Origin: Oryzias latipes
Lineage: Eukaryota > Chordata > Actinopteri > Beloniformes > Adrianichthyidae
NCBI RefSeq assembly: GCF_002234675.1
Contig: NC_019866.2
Span: 11,189,261-11,253,260, forward strand
Reading direction: 5' to 3'
Length of the DNA stretch: 64,000 nt
Both the position numbers and the translations under genes were made by a program. Positions 26,108 to 36,900 of this stretch are shown here, piece by piece (position 1 is the first letter of the stretch; each line of letters begins with the position of its first letter). The notes beneath the pieces were generated by a model, which was not told the DNA's origin, did not search any database, and worked only from the letters and a program-made list of their open reading frames with translations.

Positions 26108-26375
26108 CTCTGGTAAAAGCCTTCCCAGTGGCCTTTTTATCATGATTATGGCATTTTTAGGCTAAATAAAAAACCTGTGTCATTTACTGTGACATAGTTT
26201 CTGCAGAGTAGCAGTAGTTCGTTAGAACTGAGTTGTGGGCGGGGCCGTTGGCACCCACAACATTCATCCATTTGTTTACACAGTCAATAAAAACGGCGAG
26301 CAATATTGGAGCTATGCAGCCGTCCAGTTTTGAGCCACACAGCGACTTGGGTGAAGAAAGCATGGATGACACTTA
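26108..26375 (+). repeat. Dispersed repeat family A, copy 4 (truncated)
   Basis: It has the family A start (CCTTCCCAGTGGCCTTTTTA), the GACATAGTTTCTGCAGAG block and GGCGGGGCCGTTGGCA. It breaks off after the AAAACGGCGAGCAATATTGG block, lacking the AATAAAG 3' part. Confidence 0.75.
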
Positions 26376-29300
26376 TAAAGCTGCAGGGGAGAGATAGGAA
26401 AATAAGAGGGTGGTGAAAAAGAGGAAAGAATGAGACCAGGGGTGAAGGAAAATAGAGATGTAAAGGAAGGAAGAGGGGGTAATAGGGGTAAAGGAAGCTA
26501 AACGGACAGGACTGGATATGCCCCGACAGAGAACCAGGCCCAAACTTGAGTCTTGTTCAAATCCTCTTAAATGCCTCACCCATTGGTCCCACGTCACCTC
26601 CCTGTTCAGTAAAAAAAAAAAACTCCCTCCCTCAATCCCACTCCTCATCTCCTCGTTTTCTAAGTGAGGCCTCACCCATGATTAAAGGCAGAACCCCACA
26701 TATCTGACCCCTCCCTGTCTATTTTCCTCCCCAAACAAGCAAACATACATACCTAACTGCCCCTGATGGTGGATTTTGAAGTTGTAGAACCAAAGAGGAA
26801 TGTGGTGTCAGCAAAAACACGTGATTTTTTGTAAAACTCACGCCTCTTAAAACGAGGGGGATTTATGTGCCCACTGTCAGTAAAAATGTCCTTTCATGTC
26901 TACGTTCACCCTTTATATAACTTTTTCTTCACAGTGGCCGCCCTGCCCAACATATATAGTCTGCATATTGTCAGAAGAAGAAGACATTTCAGCTGTGAGC
27001 ACACGAAGCAGTCTGAAGAGAATGAGAAAGAGGCAGGGTGGGGTAGCAGAGTGCAGCACAGAGTTGTCTGTGTTTATTTTGGAAATGCAGCCTTGCAGAC
27101 TTACAGCAGAGGAACTGACTCGTAATCTTCACCCTGGAAGAAGAGCAAACTCCCTCCTCTCATTTGAGATGTCCCATTTGATTTATAAGAAAATGGGGGT
27201 TGACCATGTGTCCCTGTGAGGTCCATTATAAGCCACCCCAGGGACCCAGGAACGGTCCACTCCAGGAGGAAACGGTGAGGCTCCGAGGCGATTAGTGGTT
27301 ACAGTTTAACCGGAGAAAAATGCACGGTGTGTGAGCCACACTAGCCAGAGAACAAAGTGGTATGCAGTGTGTTGCAGTTTGCAAGTTTGCATGACTCAAG
27401 CTCTGTATCCGCTCTGTCTGCTGGTAATGTATGGGTCCAGGAATCCAGTTGTCATCTCACAAAGACATTACTCTGCAGCGCTTTGACTTATGACTATGTA
27501 ATCGTTGCACATGGCAGTGATTAGTGATAAGAACTTGTTGGGAAAAAATGTGCAAAACTTTATAGTTGCATTCAACCTGAAAGTCATTTACTGCCACTTC
27601 CAGGTGAAACGTAAGAAAACGGAGTTGCTTCTATTTCTGAATTTGTGTTGACTCACATGGATCTTGTCACAGACTGGTGTGGGTTTCCATTTGCAATGAG
27701 TCACATCAACAGGAACCAAGTCCTAATTTCCAGAAGGTTCAAATGAATATACTATTCGTTCAGTTGCATTTTCTGTACAAACCAGAATATCTAAAACCTT
27801 TTCGGCAAAACGTCGGTGAAGATTTTCATTCATACAGGTGACATCTCGAAGTTGAGTCATGGTAACTGGACTTTTTCTCTTTGAGACCTTTCACTTTCAC
27901 CAGACTGATGAAGCCACTTGGGTGAGCAGCAAAACTTTCTAATGAAGAAGATTTTAAGTCCAGTTCTTCGTTAAATTAACTATAAGCTATGAACCCTACA
28001 CTTTTGGCTTTCATCGATAAGGGTGATGCCCCAATGTGGCAGCTGCATCTCTCTCACTGTTTCGAACCACTTGTAAATGCTGGGGTGTGATACGCCATCC
28101 AACAGATAAAATACCATAACTGTGTCTTCACTCCATCCTTCCAGCGTCCCAAGGTTGTCCATTTAACTTCATTCAACCCCAGAATAGATTGGATTTTAAT
28201 GGAAATCTGCAAAAAGCTTCCCTGTGAAGATTAATACAAGTGTGTATCAGGTGCCTTGTTTTCCCAGCATGCTACCTCTTCACTGACCACGATAATCCTC
28301 CTTCCCCTGCTGCTGAGTTGCCTCTCAGCTTGACCATAATCCTTGGCAGCTATGGCACCCCGCTGTGATATTTATTCAAACACTCAAACGGCCTCTACTG
28401 GCATGAAAAACGCACCATGGCCGTCTCTCTTCTTAAATTCTACATGCAGTTTGGCCAGAAAGCCTGTTGTGCGTAACATTGCACGGTGTCAGAATCCAAC
28501 TGAATATACTTGTCTTTGTGTCATGAGTGATGCATTTTTTTAGTAGCCCGGTTTGTGATGTTAGGAGTAAGTGCAATGGGTTCCCACATTCTTTCTACCC
28601 CACGCCTCAAGAAAATGGCTTTCAAGAGGGTAGTTTTTCCACCTTAAAACAGCTGCGCTTTCCTCAGACTCTTCGCTAAATGATGTCACGGGTCGCAGTG
28701 TGTAGGATGCATGGAAAATTGAGGAGGGGGAGAGAATAAAACACGTGACTTGATTTCTGGCACGGTGGAAAACGTATAATGGTGCATTTAATTACAGGAG
28801 ATTGTAACCTCTGCCCAGAACTATATGCGAATATTTGTTGCCAGCCAGCAGCTGTCTGAGCTCTTGATGTGAACAAATATGCAGCAGGGACAAGAAAATA
28901 TACAGTTAACACAAGTGCATGGATGGATCACCATCACAGAGATGCACAGCTGGAACCCAGTGGACATCTGGTGTATCGTTGGAGTATTTTCTCTACTTGT
29001 GACTAAAAGCCAAGAGAAACTGAATCATCAGTAGAGGTTGGAAATCATTCTGGAGAAATTCTAGGCTGTGATCCTCCCTTTCTGTCAGATTGACTTTTTG
29101 TTTGACCTGTAGCTGAACTGATTGTCAGCTGATGAGACAAACAATGCCCTGCAGGCTGAGAATGTGTGCAGCACCTGTTATCTTGGTACAGAGAGGGTTC
29201 ATGGATCAGCGGACTGAAAGAGGTCGAAAAGAGTTTTCTGCTTCGACAGACATGTGGTGTTCAGACTGTTCACACCTTCTCGTACTTTGACAAACATATT

Positions 29301-29879
29301 TACTTATTTTAGAGACCTTATCTCATGCATTCACTGCCTTGTTCATAAAAAGACGATCCAATCTGACCAAACTAACCTTCCTAAGCCTTGATCTGCTTTG
29401 GGGCCTGCAGCTTTTCCGTGATCAGGCCTTGTTTCCCTCAAGCACAGGCCTTGTTAGGTCTGCCTTGGCAGCACTTGCCGCTCTCTGTTGGCATCTTCTG
29501 GAACAATGAGCACAGGGGAGGCAGCCAATGAGGAGAAGGTCCATTGCAAACTGCCCCAGTGTGCACACAATTAGGCATGGGGACAGTGGAATTGCTTAAT
29601 TGGAGGAAAATGGCTCTTTATCTGGGCCTCCCTGGCTGTGCTAATCCTTACCCCCTGTATGACATGCCCAGCCTCAACTGTAGAAGAAAAAGAGTTTCTT
29701 CTAATCTGTACAAAATGTCCCTAAATAAAGTTATTTTGCTGAAAACTGCTTCCATACAATATTTAAAATTAGTCATCATTTTTAGACTAATAAATCTCAG
29801 GTAATGTTGACCTGCAGACGTTGAACTCTTAATCAGATGTTGTGGCAAAACATCAGAGAGTTCATGGGAGTCCGTGTCT

Positions 29880-31250
29880 TACACAACAGCTGGCAGAGCT
29901 CTGGTGCGCGCCTCTAAATAGGGCAGGATTTGTGACTCGGCTCTGAAAATGTCTGTCAGGCTCAAGGACCGTGGATGCCGTTTGGGGAAAAGGATGCGAA
30001 CTTGCGCGAAAGAGCGCCCTGAAATAGGTGCGAGGCATGCCCCATGCGTAAAATGGCACCAACGAGCCTCGACAACCGGCCTTATGACAGCCGGGGGCAA
30101 AGCTGCTATGCAGCCTAGATGCACCGCTGGGCAGACTCTAGAAGGAAAAATAGGTCGTTGTCCTCCGTGAACCCTAACATTGGAGGGTGGACAGACGCAC
30201 GAAACACAACGTGCAAAAACGGGGCTGCTCCAGGCTTACCTCACAGCCAAAATTCCGTGGAAATAACCGGGGTGTCTCCAGCTTGATCCACGCTTCCAAA
30301 GGAACAAACTTCTCCAGTCCTTGGTCTGAGATTGTGTCGGTGTCAGGAGACTCCTTGTCAGTTTTTCTTTGATAACAATATGCAGTTGGCACGTCTGGAA
30401 AATGATTACTAGGTCTGTTCTCAGACCATTGTCAGCACTGATCTGAAGCTTCAAAACAAACATAAACTAAAATCCATCGTGTGTGACAGCTGGTTGTTAG
30501 ATGCAGAAAAGTCTTTGCAGTGACAGCTCTGTCTCTTGTCTCAGGATCATATGTTGCATGTTATCATATCATACCAGTGGAAACGCGCAAAAAAGTGTAA
30601 ACACCCAAATCCATAGGCTGAACTGCTCCTGCTGAGGAAAGACCGACGCTAAAAGGTGATTCCGTCAAAAATTCAAAGCATCGCTTCATAGCAACGCTGG
30701 TCAAGCAGGGGTTTCCTTTAGGTAGTCGCGATTCTCCAAGGAGGGGGGGCAGCTCAGACCAGAGGGATGGCACGAAGTGGTGGAGAGGAAAAGACAGGGC
30801 GGGTTGGCGGCGGGGTGTGGGATAGAGGGGTGGGGGCGCACGTCTCCTTCTTCGGTGTTTTTCCAGATGTCGACAGAGGCTGTACTTTGCTGTCTCTTCG
30901 CAGCTATCCGCGTCGCTTTCGCCGTTTCTTCGGACTTCTCGAGGAGACGCAGAGTGTGGATGGTAGTCTCCCTCCGCCACCGTCTGACGCGCACAGACAG
31001 CCGCCTGGAGCCCAGCAGCCAGCCCGTCAGGACCAGCCCAGAGCCTGCCAGCTCAGCGCATGCTTACTGCTCCGCCCCTCCACCATGGGCAGTCTCCGGC
31101 TTTTCTCCAGACTCTCCTCCTCTGCGCTCCAGTCCTTTCCCGCTCTGTCCTCACGGTCATCTGTGCGGTGCAGCAGCAACGGACGGCCGTCCGGATGTTT
31201 GCGGGGCTGCAGAGATACTGATGCGTTAGGCAAACGCACAACAGCTCCCT
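29880..31250. promoter_or_regulatory. CpG-rich island, candidate glis2 promoter / first exon
   Basis: CpG dinucleotides are far denser here than in surrounding AT-rich DNA, especially at 30680-31250 and about 29880-30130. No conserved protein is encoded, although several overlapping ORFs of 60-160 residues cross it, as expected of GC-rich DNA. It lies between glis2 (transcribed leftwards, with a missing 5' non-coding exon) and tfap4. That makes it the best candidate for the glis2 transcription start. This is inference; no TATA or initiator was identified. Confidence 0.45.
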
Positions 31251-32454
31251 AAAACACCGAACTGACTACAGGATTAAAGGGACAATTGGTGAAGTCAGGT
31301 TGCATAACAGCAGTGAACTTGAAAATGATAGAACTTAAAAAAAAAGAAAACATCTATCCTTTTGCAAAAAAAGCCACATTATCTTTTATTGTTTTTATTT
31401 ATCTAAAGGAGTAAAACTTTCTGAAACAGAATTACATTGTTATATTTATTCTGCTGTTATTACTTCCCTCTTTATGCTTAGTGCCTATTTAAAAGTGCGA
31501 ACCACAAAAAACTCGTATCCACCTGAACAGATTTTAATTATAACTTTAGCTGCTAGGTGTTTTCTTTTCAATTCACGTCTGTTTGTTCATTTCTTTTCAT
31601 TTCCAACGTGAAAATCAAGCAAACTTGAGTAAACAAGGAAATCAGGGGGATATCTCCAATCATTTCAAAAAAGGTAGAATTGTATACAAGGCATCTATTG
31701 AGATGATTTTCTGCTTTAAACTATGTAAGATAGTTTACATGTGTATAAACTTCTGCTCTATAGCAGGAGAGGAAGAAGAACTAAAGCATTTAGGGGGAAC
31801 TCCACAAAAACAACATCCTTGTTCTGAACTATTAAATCTGTTATCAATGGAAGTGTGCACAGCAGCTTTATAGTTCCATGTCCCTCCCACAGCTTTTCAA
31901 CGGCACCGCTAGAGGGCGTTAAACTGCCTCTGATCACAAATGCCCGAGTTTTGAAGTTTTTTAATAATTAGTTCATTAAGGAAAAAGAAAACATTCCGAA
32001 AACAAACAATTGATTATAGCAAACAAATATTTTAAGCATCAATTTACCATGACACCAAAATAAGCAGTCAATCCTATTTTTGTTTAAAACTTGCCAAGAA
32101 AAAAATGGTCTTCATTTGTGGTTTAGATTTGAGTCTTTTATTGATTAAAAAAGAGGCTTATTGTTATTTATTAAGCACTATGGTCCTTGTTTTACTATGT
32201 TTTTAACTTTTCATTCAGTAGTACTTTTAGCAGGCCTTGTTAATATTTACTACCTTTGTGATTATTTCTGTGAGAAGGGCTGTAGAAATGAAGATATTCT
32301 ATTCTATTATTGCTTTCTCCAGAAAGACTATCTTTAATGAGGAAATGAAAAGCAACTTAAAAGTTGAAAAACACATCTTTATTCATATTGCAAAGATTTG
32401 GATGACAGAACATCATAACATCATCAGAACGTCTCTTTAAAGGTAGAATTACAT

Positions 32455-32490
32455 TGTTATTATTATTATTAATAGTAGTAGTAGTAGTAA
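32455..32490. repeat. ATT / AGT trinucleotide repeats
   Basis: A short TAT-type run is followed directly by AGTAGTAGTAGTAGTA. Confidence 0.9.
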
Positions 32491-32899
32491 TTTAAATCTT
32501 GGCAGGATAGTCATGTTGTGACTATCTTCACTAAACTGTACTTATAAATGGTTTACGGATTTTAAAATGTGTTTGCCTTTATTTAAGTGTAAACATTATC
32601 CATGCACCCTGCAGCTGACCTATGTTCATTCTTTTTCATCTTACCCACAAAAAAGATTCATGTTGATGTGTGATATAAGACTGATGTGTTTAGAATTCTA
32701 TAAAAGCTACAAATCTCGTGAGGCACCATGTAACCTAACAGTTTATCGAATTTCTTCCTTTTTTTTAATTATTTTACCTTCTTAGTTTTGATTACAGAAA
32801 TTACTTTTTATTATTCTGAGTCAAATTTCTCGAAGAATAAAACATTTACTGTGTTTTCTATGTTTTTATTAATACCATTAAGGGTGCCTTTCCTACATT

Positions 32900-33924
32900 A
32901 TTATGCCTGAAAGTCCTTCTCTGACGTAAACGCCTTCGTATTTCTGCAGCAGCTGCTGCTGCGTTCACGTTTCCGGATGCCGCTCGAAATTCTCAGCTCC
33001 CATCTTGAGCCTGCGCCGAGGGCGCGCCGCTGCATCACACACACACATTCGCTCAATTAGATTTTAATGACTCTTCGCAGCCAAAATGGTGAAGTACATG
33101 CGTGTGCTGCGTGTGCCGCCGGCTTGTCCCCCGAAACCCCTCCCCCTGCCGCGCGCGGCGCCGCCAGCTCGTCAGCTGATCTCTGTTGTTCGATTATCGC
33201 AGCTGTTCGAGTGTCCGCCCCTGCGTGGTCCCGCTCTAACGGCGTAATCAGGGCGCAGGTGACACTCAAAGTCATTTCTACCGCACATTAATGAGTAATT
33301 ATGAAAAGATCAAACTTATTTCACCAAAATTTAATTTCCTCTAAAGGATTTAAACCGTGGAAAAAGAAAAACGTGTAAAAAGAAAAACAAATGTCCATGA
33401 AAGCATTTAGTCATAAATATGATGTATCTATTAGTCTATTAAAACAACGTTTATTCATTTTTCATAACGCGCGTGCGTTCTTCACGCGGCGTTAGTGCGA
33501 TAAATAGTCCTTTGTTTACACGCAGTCCCCCCTCTCTGCGGAAGGAGCTTTTTTTTCTAGTGCGGTGTGTGACTCCTACCAGCTGTTTCCCGCCTTGAAA
33601 GCCATCCGATCAGCTGCGCGCACACACACATCTACACACACGGCCATGCAGGGGGAGAAAGCAAGGGGGAGGGAGCGAGAAAAAGAGATGTAGAGCGCCA
33701 CACACACAACGAGGGAACCCCATCAGCTGGAAGTCGAGTAACATTACAACTCTCAGCAACCTCAAAGAAGTGTATCAGTCCGACCAGGGATTTGTCTTTT
33801 GACTATACCGGCGGGGGACTATTTTTTCTTCCCAGCGTTTTGCTTTTTTTTTTCAAAGGATACTATATAATTTTATTTTATTTTTTACCGGGGGAGGGGG
33901 GGACCAAACTGGCGAGAAGGGAGC
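32900..33924 (+). promoter_or_regulatory. tfap4: tfap4 CpG-rich promoter and 5' UTR with six CAGCTG E-boxes
   Basis: The kilobase before the tfap4 ATG is CpG-rich (notably 32980-33250 and 33470-33640) and lacks an obvious TATA box at the right distance. CAGCTG, the palindromic consensus bound by AP-4 (TFAP4 itself), occurs at 32950-32955, 33173-33178, 33200-33205, 33580-33585, 33611-33616 and 33724-33729. About 0.2 would be expected by chance in 800 bp of random sequence. The transcription start was not located. Confidence 0.65.
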
Positions 33925-36900
33925 ATGGAGTATTTCATGGTACCAGCTCAGAAGGTGCCCTCGCTGCAACATTTTCGGAAAACGGAGAAGGAGGTGATTG
34001 GTGGTCTCTGCAGGTGTGTACACATGCGCTTCAAATTATTTATTTTTTTGTACGCGTGAAGATAGTGCGCGCACTTAGCCATGTTGTTAGGGCTGGGCAA
34101 CGTGCCTGATCTGATGTGTTATTGTGTATACGACCCTCTCCCGGGGACACGAGGGGGTGAATGTGTTTCAAAAGCAGGGATTATCATCTCGCCGGACACC
34201 TGGAGGTTCTCGCCCTGATTTAAGTGTCCCTTATGTGGAATAATTTTGCGCGTTTACCACTGAAATCGAAGTATTTTGTAGCTAACAAACATTAACCACG
34301 TGGTTCGTGCACACCACGCTGCTACTCCCCTCTAGAGCGCATCCCTCAACTATTTATTTACCCTCTAATAATCTTTTAGTGCCGCCTAAATGTGCTGGTG
34401 TATCCTACAAACACGAGATATTGGACCAGCGACCGCATTGTTGTCGGAAAGTGCTGATTTACGACGCCCTCGTCGTGGCGGTTGCCAGTTTCGCTCCAAG
34501 CAAGCCGAAGTTATTGTGGGTAGTGCGGCCATGCTTGTGGCTTCAGCTAAAAGTGAAGGGTTTGCCGTTGGTATCGTTATGATTCCTAGACTACTGCCCG
34601 CTCTTTTAGTGCAAATTGGCAATTCTTGTTACGGCCTTGTTACTTTAATAGGTGGTGATTGAGTTTGTGTAGCAGCGCGTCCTGTTCGCTGCCTCCACTG
34701 CGTCTTTTTTCATCCCGTAACTACCTCTGCCATGCTGCCTGCCGCATTGTTGTAATGGCGGAGGACAAGAAAAGTCTGCTCGGAGCGGGAGGTTGTGGGG
34801 AACATTCCTGAGAACGGGCACTATTGAAGGCCTTCAAAGACAGATTTCCCCCCACATGCGTCCGGCAAAGGGCATTTGTCGTTCGCGGGGAGGCATGAAA
34901 ATTAAAACTGGTGTTATTAATAAGGGGGTGTGTATGTCGCGGAAGGCCCGTCGATACGTCCGCAGCCCAGTGTGTAGAGGGAGGCGGAGGGATCTTTAGC
35001 TGTTGCTGGCAGAGCGCGGGAATTGTGGGTAATGGAGTCTTTTATTTTCAATCCGTGAAGTACCCGTGCGGAGATTTGCCAAAAGACCGGGGGGGGGGGG
35101 GGGGGATAAATTTATACACGTTATATTTATAATTTGTGCCATTTGTACTTGAACAATGATGCGGTGGGTTTTGACTATTAATGTTATCTCAACATTTGTA
35201 ATTACAAAGGGTATTTCAAAGCACCAAACTGTAGTCTTTATCCTTTCCTTGAATTTTTCCTAAATATTTTCGTTTTTTAGATAAAATAAATAAATAAAGT
35301 TTAATTACATTTGAATACTGCCCTGACTGGTATCACTATTTGGTCACAAAAATTTCCGAAAGTAGTCATCTTGTGACAAATTTAACACATTTTTTCAAAA
35401 GTGTTTCATTTTTTTAATAAAAGTAATATAAATTGTATCTTTTATGACCCTTTGTTTGGTACATTGAAACTTTTCTCTAATTTTACCATCACACGTGTCT
35501 AAGCCCAGTTTTTTTTCTCTCGTTCTGACTGAATTAATTAATTGGATGTGCTGGTGCAGGACTCCTGCATGTGTTTGTATCGTTGCACACTTAGCATACT
35601 CAAATACAGTTTTTTACATCTGTGTGCGTACAATTGTTCCCTGTGTTTGCATTGAGGCAGCTGAGTCACTGCAGATAAGAGTGCAGCAGAATATAGTCCC
35701 TGAGGTTGGTTAATAGAGGAATTAGAATATTTCATTCAAACCGTTCCAATCCTTTCTTTGTGGGATTGGAGGATTTTTCTCCACAGTTTAACTGTTTAAT
35801 CAACTTTGCATGACCCTATTTGAATGCCCAAAGCTGTATGTCGGACCTCCCTGGAAAGACACGATCCACATGATTTCAACATGTTTGCTGCTTTAACCCT
35901 TGTGCTACCTTAGATGACCCCACCCTTACATTGACATGTTCTCCCTACCATGACAAAGGTGGATAAAGGTGGAGAGATTTAATGCAATCCACGGAAACCA
36001 GGGAAGATCACAAACCATTGAAGAAAAAAGGTTCAGCGCACTGTCTAGTGGGTCTAGATGACCCAACTCCCAACGTTAAAGTGCCTAGGATAGCACAAGG
36101 GTTACGACACGCTTGGGTAAGGTCTGGAAGGCCTTTCCGACAATTTTCAGTACTACTCCTCAGATCTGAAATGAAGTTTAGGTGGTATTTAAAAACTAAA
36201 ACAACTCATGCACACAACATTTTTCATCAAAGTTGATTGATGATATTAAATACAATGAATAGCCTTACAATAGTCCATCCTGGCTTTTTTTTATACATTT
36301 TTTAAAACTTTCAATATCAATTAATAACTTTGTTCTTTATTCCTTCTTCCAGCCTGGCCAACATTCCTCTGACCCCAGAAACAGCCCGGGACCAAGAGAG
36401 GCGAATTCGCAGAGAGATCGCCAACAGTAACGAGCGTCGGCGCATGCAGAGCATTAATGCCGGATTCCAGTCCCTCAAAACACTCATCCCACACAGTGAT
36501 GGAGAGAAGCTCAGCAAGGTGAGCTGTGAACAACAGCTTGTGGAGCTGTCAGCGTCTCAACTTGCTGTTACAACCAAACTGTGGTGTTTGTTTTCAGGCT
36601 GCCATCCTGCAGCAGACAGCAGAGTACATTTTTACGTTGGAGCAGGAGAAGACACGGCTATTGCAGCAGAACAGTCAGCTGAAGCGAATCATACAGGTGG
36701 ATTGTCCTAAAATACCGCCTGCATGCAAAGACATTCCCAAGCCTTTCAGTTTTCTGCTATTACAGATTGGAGTTTGCATCTAAATGCTCTATTTCATTTC
36801 TGGTCGCAGGAGTTTAGTGGTTCTTCCCCTAAGAGGAAGCGTGCAGAGGAGAAAGATGAAGGGATTGGCTCACCGGACATTTTGGAGGAGGAGAAGACTG

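Larger units (their letters stand above)
11271..32900. other. Large gene-poor interval: probable glis2 5' intron and glis2-tfap4 intergenic DNA
   Basis: No coding exon could be recognised on either strand in about 21.6 kb. The glis2 ATG exon has a splice acceptor at 11268-11270, so a non-coding first exon must lie somewhere to the right. The CpG-rich island at about 29.9-31.25 kb is the best candidate. The interval also holds LINE remnants (23.2-24.4 kb), a dispersed repeat (copies at 14.2, 16.8, 19.0 and 26.1 kb), MITEs (12.0 and 20.7 kb), a SINE-like fragment (16.5 kb), simple repeats and otherwise AT-rich unique sequence. Confidence 0.55.
34014..36352 (+). other. tfap4: tfap4 intron 1
   Basis: The 2.3-kb intron splits Ser30. 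Its first kilobase continues the CpG-rich promoter region. It also holds a 17-base G run and a MITE at 35897-36101. ORFs of 70-90 residues on both strands at 34386-34662 resemble nothing I know and are treated as chance products of GC-rich DNA. Confidence 0.85.

Noticed and set aside
30564-31252. Overlapping frames of 97-161 residues on both strands
   Set aside because: Stop codons are rare in the CpG island, so such frames are expected. No conserved protein was seen.
34386-34662. Frames of 78 and 90 residues on opposite strands in tfap4 intron 1
   Set aside because: They have no known likeness, lie in GC-rich sequence next to the promoter, and depend partly on the choice of start. No splice signals link them to tfap4.
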